Shown here piece after piece: positions 6,813 through 12,914 of a DNA stretch of 12,914 nucleotides. Made by a program: the position numbers and the translations under genes. Position 1 is the stretch's first letter; each line of letters opens with the position of its first letter. The notes under the pieces were generated by a model. It made no database searches, was not told the origin of the DNA, and saw only the letters and a list, made by a program, of their open reading frames with translations. Source of the stretch: REEB85 sp018971455 (GTDB taxonomy: Bacteria > Pseudomonadota > Alphaproteobacteria > Acetobacterales > Acetobacteraceae); NCBI GenBank assembly GCA_028871195.1, contig JAGWNT010000104.1:1-12914 (forward strand). Direction: 5' to 3'.

Positions 6813-7922
6813 ATGAAGACTCGCGCCGCAATCGCCCGCCAGGCCGGAGCGCCGCTCAGCCTGGAGACAGTCGACCTGGAGGGCCCGCGGGCCGGCGAGG
6901 TGCTGGTCGAGATCAAGGCAACGGGCATTTGCCATACTGACGAGTTCACCCTCTCCGGAGCCGATCCGGAAGGCATTTTCCCCGCCATTCTTGGCCATGA
7001 AGGTGCTGGCGTGGTGGTCGATGTCGGCGCCGGCGTCACCACGCTGAAGCGGGGCGACCACGTCATTCCGCTCTACACGCCAGAATGTCGCCAATGCGAA
7101 TATTGCCTCAGCCGCAAGACCAATCTCTGCGTGGCGATCCGTGCCACCCAGGGGCGCGGCGTCATGCCGGACGGCAGCAGCCGCTTCTCCTGTGACGGAG
7201 CGCCGATCTCTCACTACATGGGCACGTCGACCTTCTCGAACTTCACGGTGCTGCCGGAAATCGCGTTGGCAAAGATCCGCCCCGACGCGCCGTTCGACAA
7301 GGTCTGCTACATCGGATGCGGCGTCACCACCGGCATCGGCGCGGTGATCAATACCGCGAAGGTCGAGGCCGGCACCCGTGCCGTGGTATTCGGCCTCGGC
7401 GGCATCGGGCTGAATGTGGTTCAGGGGCTGCGCATGGTTGGCGCCGAACAGATCGTCGGCGTCGATCTCAATCCCCGGCGCCGGGCGCTGGCGGAGAAAT
7501 TCGGCATGACCGATTTCGTCAACCCGGCCGAGGTCGAGGGCGACCTGGTGCCCTATCTGGTCAACCTCACCAAGGGCGGCGCCGACTACACGTTTGAGTG
7601 CGTGGGCAACGTGAAGCTCATGCGCCAGGCCCTGGAATGCGCCCATCGCGGATGGGGCAAGTCAATCGTCGTCGGCGTCGCCGGCGCCGGACAGGAGATA
7701 TCGACCCGGCCGTTCCAGCTGGTCACCGGGCGGGTCTGGATGGGCACGGCCTTCGGTGGCGCCCGCGGGCGAACCGACGTGCCGCGCATCGTGGACTGGT
7801 ACATGGACGGGCGAATCAATATCGACGACCTCATCACCCATGTCCTGCCGTTCGAGCAGATCAATCATGGCTTCGAGCTGATGCGCCGCGGCGATAGCAT
7901 CCGCAGCGTGGTCGTCTACTGA
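6813..7922 (+). CDS. frmA: S-(hydroxymethyl)glutathione dehydrogenase / class III alcohol dehydrogenase
   Basis: A 369-residue zinc-dependent dehydrogenase that oxidises the formaldehyde-glutathione adduct with NAD. The class also reduces S-nitrosoglutathione. Catalytic zinc ligands are Cys40 (GICHTDEFTLSGADPEG), His62 (GHEGAG) and Cys169 (CYIGCGVTTGIG). Structural zinc ligands are Cys92, 95, 98 and 106. The class III fingerprint IRATQGRGVMPDGSSRF starts at 109. Its Arg110 matches the Arg that binds the glutathione carboxylate. The NAD fold has GLGGIGL (194-200) and acidic Asp218. Length is normal for the class. The ATG has AAGGAGG 7 nt ahead. It follows the SHP/DHC operon on the same strand, and no frmR-type regulator or S-formylglutathione hydrolase gene is adjacent. 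It ends 1 nt from the stop of the convergent amidohydrolase gene. Confidence 0.95.
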   Translation: MKTRAAIARQAGAPLSLETVDLEGPRAGEVLVEIKATGICHTDEFTLSGADPEGIFPAILGHEGAGVVVDVGAGVTTLKRGDHVIPLYTPECRQCEYCLSRKTNLCVAIRATQGRGVMPDGSSRFSCDGAPISHYMGTSTFSNFTVLPEIALAKIRPDAPFDKVCYIGCGVTTGIGAVINTAKVEAGTRAVVFGLGGIGLNVVQGLRMVGAEQIVGVDLNPRRRALAEKFGMTDFVNPAEVEGDLVPYLVNLTKGGADYTFECVGNVKLMRQALECAHRGWGKSIVVGVAGAGQEISTRPFQLVTGRVWMGTAFGGARGRTDVPRIVDWYMDGRINIDDLITHVLPFEQINHGFELMRRGDSIRSVVVY

Positions 7923-7923
7923 G

Positions 7924-9069
7924 CTAGCCCCGCAACGCGCGCCTGGCGACGCCCGCGAGGAAGCCGGCGGCGTTGGGCAGGATGGCGTCGTTGAAATCGT
8001 AGTTGGAATTGTGCAGTTCCCGCCCCCCCTCGGACGGGCCATTGCCGATCCACACGAAGGCGCCGGGCCGCTCGTGCAGGAACCAGCCGAAATCCTCGCT
8101 CGTCATCGCCGGCGCCAGGTCGCGGCGGAATGGAATGCCGGCCTCCTGGCACGCAGCTGCCGCCATATCCGCCTCGGCGCGATGGTTCACCGTCGCGCTG
8201 ATGCCGGGTGGGATCGACACCTGGGCGAGCACCCCGAAGGTGGCGGCAACGCCCGCGGCAATGCGGTGTATCGCCGCCTCGGTCTCAAGCCGCGTCGCCT
8301 CGTTGAAGCTGCGGCAGGTACCCCGCAAGGTGACACGAGTCGGAATCTGATTGGAGGCGACGCCGCCATCCACCATGCAGATCGATACCACCGCCGGTTG
8401 CATTGGGTCGAGGTTGCGTGACACCACCGATTGCAGAGCGACAATGAGATGGCCCGCGGCCAGCATCGGGTCGCGCGTCAGGTGCGGCATGGCGGCGTGG
8501 CCCGAGTGGCCGTCCAGGGTGATTTCCAGGCGGGTGCCACCAGCCATCACAGCGGCATCGTGCACGGCGACGGTACCGGCCTCGAGCCCTGGCCAGTTGT
8601 GGTAGCCGAAGATGCGCTCCATCGGGAATCGGTCGAGCAGCCCATCTTCCAGCATCGCCTTCGCGCCGCCATACCCCTCCTCGGCCGGCTGAAATACCAG
8701 TTGCACGGTGCCCGACCAGGTGGTGTCGCGCGCCAGCAGGGCGGCCGCACCCAGCAGGGACGTCGTATGGCCGTCATGGCCGCAGGCATGCATCACGCCG
8801 GGATTATGGCTGGCATGGGCCGCTCCCGTCGTCTCGGTGATCGGCAGCGCGTCCATGTCGGCCCGCAATCCGACGCTGCGGTTGGATTGTCCGCGGCTGA
8901 TGGTGGCGACCACCCCATGGCCCCCGACCCCGGCGACATGGGGAATGCCGAGCTCCGCCAGCCGGGCACAAACGAAGGCCGCAGTTTGCGCCTCCTGCAG
9001 CGATAATTCGGGGTTGGTGTGCAAGTGCCGGCGCCACGCGGCAAGGGTTTCGGCGAGCGATGCGTCCAT
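7924..9069 (-). CDS. M20-family amidohydrolase (hippurate/N-acyl amino acid hydrolase-like)
   Basis: A 381-residue cytoplasmic metallohydrolase of peptidase family M20D, cleaving amide bonds of N-acyl amino acids or related compounds. The exact substrate cannot be read from sequence. Metal-site motifs in order: GLRADMDALPI (67-77), MHACGHDGHTTSLLGAA (93-109) with Cys96 and His98, QPAEEGYGGAKAM (127-139), His157 in YHNWPG, and a C-terminal TSEDFGWFL and ELHNSNYDFND with His353. The dimerisation domain (about 180-290) contains SGHAAMPHLTRDP. Length is typical. ATG 9069 was chosen because MDASLAETLAAWRRHLHTNPELS is the usual family start. An open extension to 9171 adds 34 residues with no family match. 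It is divergent from otsA and convergent with the dehydrogenase gene. No partner in the window hints at its pathway. Confidence 0.92.
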   Translation of the reverse strand: MDASLAETLAAWRRHLHTNPELSLQEAQTAAFVCARLAELGIPHVAGVGGHGVVATISRGQSNRSVGLRADMDALPITETTGAAHASHNPGVMHACGHDGHTTSLLGAAALLARDTTWSGTVQLVFQPAEEGYGGAKAMLEDGLLDRFPMERIFGYHNWPGLEAGTVAVHDAAVMAGGTRLEITLDGHSGHAAMPHLTRDPMLAAGHLIVALQSVVSRNLDPMQPAVVSICMVDGGVASNQIPTRVTLRGTCRSFNEATRLETEAAIHRIAAGVAATFGVLAQVSIPPGISATVNHRAEADMAAAACQEAGIPFRRDLAPAMTSEDFGWFLHERPGAFVWIGNGPSEGGRELHNSNYDFNDAILPNAAGFLAGVARRALRG

Positions 9070-9129
9070 GCCCGCAGCATTCCACCGCAGACGCGGCTTG
9101 GCCAGAGGCGACCGAACCGGATGCGGCAA

Positions 9130-9139
9130 GAAATATTTC
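9130..9139. promoter_or_regulatory. AT-rich palindrome in the amidohydrolase-otsA divergent gap
   Basis: GAAATATTTC is a perfect 10-bp palindrome inside the 154-nt gap 9070-9223, the only AT-rich island there. It could be an operator or part of a promoter, but I find no properly spaced -35/-10 pair on either strand. The rest of the gap shows nothing else recognisable. Confidence 0.2.
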
Positions 9140-9214
9140 AGGCCCCGGGCAGTTTGCCGTTTTCTCGCCATGACTCGCCGCCATGGTGCGCCGGCCGGGC
9201 GGGTGCGCGGCGCT

Positions 9215-9219
9215 GGAGG
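9215..9219 (+). promoter_or_regulatory. Ribosome binding site deciding the otsA start
   Basis: GGAGG sits 4 nt before the ATG at 9224, a short but workable spacing. It supports this start over the in-frame ATG at 9170 and the long open extension upstream, which is antisense to the amidohydrolase gene. Confidence 0.55.
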
Positions 9220-9223
9220 TCAT

Positions 9224-10756
9224 ATGGATCGGCTTGTGGTCGTGTCGAACCGGGTGCCGTTGCCCTCCTCGGGGCAGCAGGCCGGTGGGCTCGCCGTGGC
9301 GCTGGACGGGCTGATGGCCAAGCGCGGCGGGCTCTGGTTTGGCTGGAGCGGCCGCGTGGCGCAGGGCGCCCATTCCGCCGATCCCATGATCGAAAGCGCC
9401 GGCGCCGTCGATTACGTCACCGTCGACCTGACGCAGGACGAGCACGATCGCTATTACAACAACTTCTCCAACGGCGTGCTGTGGCCCCTCCTGCACACCA
9501 TGCCCGAGCTGATGCGGTTCGATCGCCGGGACGCGCGCAGCTATGCCGCCGTCAACACCCGCCTCGCCGCAACCCTGGCGAAGCTGCTGCGGCCGAGCGA
9601 CCTGATCTGGGTGCATGACTACCACCTGCTGCTGCTGCCCGCCGCCCTGCGGGCGCTGGGTGTGACTAACCCGATCGGGTTTTTCCTGCACATCCCCTTC
9701 GCCGCCCCTGACGTGCTCGCGGCCGCCCCGGAAGTGGCCAACCTGGTGCGGGACCTGCTGGCTGCGGATCTGATTGGCTTCCAGACCGACAACGACATGG
9801 CCAATTTCGCCGCCGCCGCGCAGACCCTGGCCGGGGCCGTCCGGCTTTCCGCAAGCTCCCTGATGCTGGGCGGTCGGCGCATCCGCCTCGGCGTATTTCC
9901 GGTCGAGATCGAGGCGCATTCCTTCGCCCGTATGGCGGCCGAAATGGAATGCAGCGAGAGCAGTGAGCGGCTGCGTCGCAGCCTTGACGGCCAGGCGCTG
10001 ATCCTCGGCATCGACCGGCTCGACCCGACCAAGGGGCTGATGCAACGCCTCGGCGGGCTGCGCGCGCTGCTGGAGAAGCACCCCGCCTGGAACCGCCGTG
10101 TGACGATGCTGCAGATCGCGGCGATGTCGCGAAAGGACGTCGGCAGCTACCGTTCCCTGCGTGACGCGCTGGACAGCGAGGCCGGCTGTCTCAATGCCGA
10201 TATCGGCGAGCCGGACTGGTCACCCCTGCGCCTGGTCTCCAAGGCCAGCCTCCGCCCGACGGTCTCCGGCTTCATGCGGCTGGCGCGGGTCGGGCTGGTG
10301 ACGCCGCTGCGCGACGGCATGAATTTGGTGGCCAAGGAGTTCGTCGCCGCGCAGAACCCGGCCGATCCAGGCGTGCTGATCCTCTCCCGCTTCGCCGGCG
10401 CCGCCCGCCAGCTTGACGCCGCCCTGCTGGTCAACCCGCACGACGCCGACGCCATGGCCGATGCGATGGACACGGCCCTGACAATGGGCTTAGCCGAACG
10501 CCAGACCCGTTGGCGCGCGCTGTGGGCGGCCATCGAAAACCGCTCGCCGGTCCTGTGGGGGCGCTCCTTCGTCGCCTCCCTGCTGCGCGCCCGCGCGTCC
10601 GCCGGGCGGCAGCGAATTCCCCTTGAGCGCTTCGTCATCGGCGAGGCGCTCCCGGCCACCGCCCCCGTCGCCCTGCCGCCGCTGACCGGTCTCGCGACCC
10701 CGCATCTGAGCCGCGAGAACACCACGCCGCCGATCGACCGGCGGCGGCTCAACTAA
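9224..10756 (+). CDS. otsA: Alpha,alpha-trehalose-6-phosphate synthase
   Basis: A 510-residue GT20 glycosyltransferase that makes trehalose-6-phosphate from a nucleotide-glucose donor and glucose-6-phosphate, for osmotic and desiccation protection. The N-terminus MDRLVVVSNRVPLP has the phosphate-binding Arg10 and the glycine loop GGLAVAL (21-27). Asp132 is in WVHDYHLLLLP, and His156 is in IGFFLHIPF. Further motifs are GVFPVEI (223-229), Arg265 and Lys270 in GIDRLDPTKGL, then PLRDGMNLVAKEF (361-373) with Asp364 and Glu372, and SRFAGAARQL (388-397). These match the donor and acceptor residues of E. coli OtsA. The last 45 or so residues, rich in Pro and Arg, extend past the catalytic domain. No otsB phosphatase is adjacent, so the second step must be encoded elsewhere. 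The stop region overlaps the convergent mobA end by 8 nt. Confidence 0.95.
   Translation: MDRLVVVSNRVPLPSSGQQAGGLAVALDGLMAKRGGLWFGWSGRVAQGAHSADPMIESAGAVDYVTVDLTQDEHDRYYNNFSNGVLWPLLHTMPELMRFDRRDARSYAAVNTRLAATLAKLLRPSDLIWVHDYHLLLLPAALRALGVTNPIGFFLHIPFAAPDVLAAAPEVANLVRDLLAADLIGFQTDNDMANFAAAAQTLAGAVRLSASSLMLGGRRIRLGVFPVEIEAHSFARMAAEMECSESSERLRRSLDGQALILGIDRLDPTKGLMQRLGGLRALLEKHPAWNRRVTMLQIAAMSRKDVGSYRSLRDALDSEAGCLNADIGEPDWSPLRLVSKASLRPTVSGFMRLARVGLVTPLRDGMNLVAKEFVAAQNPADPGVLILSRFAGAARQLDAALLVNPHDADAMADAMDTALTMGLAERQTRWRALWAAIENRSPVLWGRSFVASLLRARASAGRQRIPLERFVIGEALPATAPVALPPLTGLATPHLSRENTTPPIDRRRLN
10725..10746. other. GC-rich inverted repeat at the otsA/mobA convergence
   Basis: A perfect 8-bp stem (CGCCGCCG / CGGCGGCG) with a 6-nt loop lies in the last otsA codons, just before the overlapping ends. 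No U-run follows on either strand, so it is not a standard terminator. It may be a by-product of Pro/Arg codons. Confidence 0.3.
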
Positions 10757-11354
10757 GCTGGGCCCTGGCTGCATCCAAGTCGGCTGGCGTATTGATGTTG
10801 AGGAACGGGTCGGGCGGTCCGCCGGCAAAATCGACCTCCACGCACCCCACGCTGTCCGCCCACTCGCCCACCTTGCACCGGCCGGCGCGTAGGTCAGCCT
10901 CCAGCCGTGTGGCCAGAGTCACCGGCCAGAGAGCCACCACCGGATGGCGCCGACCACGCGAGGCCGCGCAGGCGATCGCCTTCCCACTCCTCGCCCGTGC
11001 CGACGCCAGCCGCGCCACCAGATCCCAAGGCAGAAACGGCGCATCGACCGGCACCGAGAGCAGCAACGTGTTCCGATCAAGGGTGCGGGCCCATGCCATG
11101 CCGGCCAGCACGCCGGCGAGCGGCCCGGGCTGGCCGCTCACCGTGTCAGCCAGCACCGGGAGCCCCGATCCGGCGAAGCGGCGTGGGTCGCCATTGGCGC
11201 TCACCGCCACCGCCATCACCTGCGGCGCCACCCTGGCGAGGACGCGGCCGAGCAGGCTCTGCCCACCGAGATCGATCAGCGCCTTGTCGGTGCCGATCCG
11301 GCTCCCCTTCCCGCCGGCCAGCACGACACCGACCACCGACCCGGCGTCAGTCAT
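10749..11354 (-). CDS. mobA: Molybdenum cofactor guanylyltransferase MobA
   Basis: A 201-residue nucleotidyltransferase that joins GMP from GTP to molybdopterin, giving the guanine dinucleotide cofactor used by DMSO-reductase-family enzymes. The GTP loop LAGGKGSRIGTDKA is at 12-25, GPLAGVLAGM at 77-86, and the metal-binding Asp104 is in SVPVDAPFLP. The C-terminus ends in PDPFLNINTPADLDAA, as usual for the family. Length fits MobA rather than the larger MocA fusion proteins. ATG 11354 has AGGAG 4 nt upstream. No molybdoenzyme or other Mo-cofactor gene is in the window. It is divergent from the TRAP transporter genes across a 117-nt gap, and its end overlaps otsA by 8 nt. Confidence 0.95.
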   Translation of the reverse strand: MTDAGSVVGVVLAGGKGSRIGTDKALIDLGGQSLLGRVLARVAPQVMAVAVSANGDPRRFAGSGLPVLADTVSGQPGPLAGVLAGMAWARTLDRNTLLLSVPVDAPFLPWDLVARLASARARSGKAIACAASRGRRHPVVALWPVTLATRLEADLRAGRCKVGEWADSVGCVEVDFAGGPPDPFLNINTPADLDAARAQLS

Positions 11355-11471
11355 TTATCTCCTATCTCCCCCAATAAACCACATTGCACAAACCCGCCGG
11401 ATGGCGATGATCCATCCCAGCAAAGCGCCAAGACGGGCCGCCATGGCCCGCATGAGAGAGGGAATGAGACC
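11355..11471. other. Divergent mobA-dctP intergenic region
   Basis: 117 nt that must hold the mobA and dctP expression signals. The left third is relatively AT-rich (CCAATAAACCACATTGCAC). TTGCAC at 11384-11389 could be a plus-strand -35, but no good -10 follows at the right distance. On the minus strand, GGGAGATAGGAG precedes mobA. No palindromic operator stands out. Confidence 0.3.
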
Positions 11472-12512
11472 GTGAGCCAGCCCCGCCAGCCTTCCGCTCG
11501 CCTGCATGCCATCAGCCGCCGCGCCCTCCTCGCGGGTAGCACGGCCCTGCCGCTCGTCGCCATCCGCACCCGCCCGGCAAGCGCCGCACAATTCACCTAT
11601 AAATACGCCAATAACAGCCCGCTCTCCCACCCGCTGACCATTCGCGCCACCGAGGCGATCAAGCGCATCAAGGAAAAGAGCGGCGGGCGGATGGACATCC
11701 AGATATTCCCCAACAACCAGCTTGGCGGCGACACCGACATGCTGAGCCAGCTGCGTTCGGGCGCCATCCAGTTCTTCACCCTGTCCGGCCTGATCCTGTC
11801 CACCCTGGTCCCCGTCGCCTCGATCAACGGCATCGGCTTTGCCTTCAAGGATTACGGGCAGGTCTGGCCGGCGATGGATGGGGCCCTGGGCAGCTACGTG
11901 CGGGACGACATTCACAAGCGCGGCCTCTACGCCTTCGCCAAACAATGGGATAACGGCTACCGGCAGATCACCTCCTCCTCGAAGCCGATCAAGACGCCCG
12001 AGGACCTCAAGGGGTTCAAGATCCGCGTTCCCCCCAGCCCGCTCTGGACCTCGATGTTCCAGGCCTTCGGCGCCTCGCCGACCTCGATCAACTTCAACGA
12101 GGTCTATTCGGCGCTGCAGACCCATCTGGTGGACGGGCAGGAAAATCCGCTGGCAATCATCGAGGCCGCCAAGCTTTACGAGGTCCAGAAATATCTCGCC
12201 GTGACCAATCACATGTGGGACGGCTTCTGGTTCCTGGCGAACAGCAAGGCTTTCGATGCTCTCCCGGCCGATCTGCGGACGCTCGTTGAAGCTGAGTTCA
12301 ACGCCTCGGCGCTCGATGAACGAGCGGATATCGCGAAACTGAACAGCTCCCTCCAAGGGGCATTGCAGGCAAAGGGACTGCAATTCGTGCAGACGGACGC
12401 AGCCGCGTTCCGTGCCGTGCTCAAGAAATCCGGCTTCTATGGCGAGTGGCAGAAAAAATACGGTGCCGCCGCCTGGGGCAAGCTCGAAGCCGCTGTCGGC
12501 AGCCTCGCCTGA
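11472..12512 (+). CDS. dctP: TRAP transporter substrate-binding protein, DctP family, with Tat signal
   Basis: A 346-residue periplasmic binding protein that delivers a substrate, usually an organic acid, to a TRAP permease. The N-terminus has a twin-arginine signal, ISRRALLAGSTALPLVA (14-30), cut near ASA-AQF (about residue 39), so it is probably exported folded. Family signatures: FPNNQLGGDTDMLSQLRSGAIQ (79-100), the conserved substrate Arg185 in LKGFKIRVPPS, NFNEVYSALQTHLVDGQENPL (207-227), and a C-terminal helical region. The ligand cannot be read from this. The GTG at 11472 is the only start that keeps the whole Tat signal. A purine-rich GAGAGGGA lies upstream at slightly long spacing. 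It is followed 10 nt later by the small permease gene on the same strand, the usual dctP-dctQ order. Confidence 0.93.
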   Translation: MSQPRQPSARLHAISRRALLAGSTALPLVAIRTRPASAAQFTYKYANNSPLSHPLTIRATEAIKRIKEKSGGRMDIQIFPNNQLGGDTDMLSQLRSGAIQFFTLSGLILSTLVPVASINGIGFAFKDYGQVWPAMDGALGSYVRDDIHKRGLYAFAKQWDNGYRQITSSSKPIKTPEDLKGFKIRVPPSPLWTSMFQAFGASPTSINFNEVYSALQTHLVDGQENPLAIIEAAKLYEVQKYLAVTNHMWDGFWFLANSKAFDALPADLRTLVEAEFNASALDERADIAKLNSSLQGALQAKGLQFVQTDAAAFRAVLKKSGFYGEWQKKYGAAAWGKLEAAVGSLA

Positions 12513-12522
12513 TCTGTCGTCC

Positions 12523-12914
12523 GTGAACCAGCCCAGCCAGCCGGCGCTCGCCCAGAGCGGCGCCGGCGTGCATGGCATCGCACGCATCGAGCTCGTGCTT
12601 CGCCATGCCGTCGAACTGCCGACGGCCGGGCTGGTGCTGGCCGAGATGTTCGTGTTGCTGGCCGGCGTGATCAGCCGGTTCGTCTTCAATCATCCCTTTG
12701 TCTGGAGCGACGAACTCGCTTCGATCTTGTTCCTGTGGCTGGCGATGTTCGGCGCGGTCGTGGCGCTGCAACGCGGCCAGCACATGCGGCTCACCGCCAT
12801 CGCCATGGCCATGCCGGGGCGATGGAGGGAGCGGGCCGAGGTTCTGGCCGTGGCCGTGCCGGCGTTGTTTCTGCTCATTCTGCTGCCCTCGGCCGCCGAT
12901 TACGCCGGCCAGCA
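12523..12914 (+). CDS. dctQ: TRAP transporter small permease, DctQ type (partial, or N-terminus of a DctQM fusion)
   Basis: The first 130 codons of a membrane protein cut by the right edge. A helix at about 36-53 (AGLVLAEMFVLLAGVISRF) runs into the DctQ signature SRFVFNHPFVWSDELASILF, then FLWLAMFGAVVALQRGQHMRL. A further helix starts near 105 (EVLAVAVPALFLLILLP). The small subunit forms a membrane complex with DctM, which moves the substrate using a sodium or proton gradient. The GTG at 12523 lies 10 nt after the dctP stop but has no clear ribosome site. A second GTG at 12568 is possible. The visible tail PSAADYAGQ is compatible with fused DctQ-DctM permeases, but the sequence ends too early to tell. 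Confidence 0.85.
   Translation, partial: MNQPSQPALAQSGAGVHGIARIELVLRHAVELPTAGLVLAEMFVLLAGVISRFVFNHPFVWSDELASILFLWLAMFGAVVALQRGQHMRLTAIAMAMPGRWRERAEVLAVAVPALFLLILLPSAADYAGQ

Noticed and set aside
6516..7646. 376-codon minus-strand frame opposite DHC and the class III dehydrogenase
   Set aside because: It spans two real plus-strand genes and an intergenic gap and has no recognisable motif.
8708..9223. Long N-terminal extension of otsA
   Set aside because: It is antisense to the amidohydrolase. GGAGG before ATG 9224 and the canonical MDRLVVVSNRVP start fix the true N-terminus.
8804..10081. 425-codon minus-strand frame opposite otsA
   Set aside because: Crosses the amidohydrolase start and the otsA coding region. 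Composition is typical of GC-driven shadow frames.
11355..12689. 444-codon minus-strand frame opposite dctP
   Set aside because: Antisense of a clear DctP protein, with no supporting motif.
1..12914. Mobile element, CRISPR array, defence island or phage cargo
   Set aside because: No transposase, integrase, spaced repeats or terminal inverted repeats were seen, and base composition is uniform apart from short gaps.

Overview
The window is high-GC throughout, with short intergenic gaps, overlapping gene ends and several GTG starts. It looks like ordinary chromosome from an alphaproteobacterium. The smc, DsbA-like, DUF721 and mutY block, and the SMC hinge wording, fit Rhodospirillales/Acetobacteraceae best, but that family-level placement is inference. 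I see no tRNA, rRNA, CRISPR array, insertion sequence, integrase or compositional island.

Left part (1-4604): a genome-maintenance block. On the minus strand, a DUF721 gene, a membrane-anchored or exported DsbA-family thiol-disulfide protein and the first 743 codons of smc follow one another as a likely operon. The adenine DNA glycosylase mutY runs divergently, and its best start codon abuts that of the DUF721 gene.

Centre (4669-7922, plus strand): a tight three-gene cytochrome operon. It encodes a membrane cytochrome b561 fused to a diheme cytochrome c (DHC) domain, a monoheme cytochrome c of the sphaeroides heme protein (SHP, DUF1924) type, and a free-standing DHC. The stop and start codons overlap by 4 nt and 1 nt. 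With five CxxCH sites plus the b hemes, this reads as a wire from the quinone pool through DHC modules to SHP, a cytochrome whose Asn heme ligand can be displaced by O2 or NO. A class III alcohol dehydrogenase (glutathione-dependent formaldehyde dehydrogenase / S-nitrosoglutathione reductase) follows 82 nt downstream. This is the most interesting part of the window.

Right part (7924-12914): an M20 amidohydrolase (minus strand, 1 nt from the dehydrogenase stop), trehalose-6-phosphate synthase otsA (plus), the molybdenum cofactor guanylyltransferase mobA (minus, its end overlapping otsA by 8 nt), then a TRAP transporter: a Tat-type DctP binding protein followed by the start of a DctQ-type small permease that runs off the window.

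The many other long open frames are antisense shadows produced by the GC-rich third positions. No wholly unknown system is evident. The b561-DHC fusion with SHP and a second DHC is the best candidate for follow-up.
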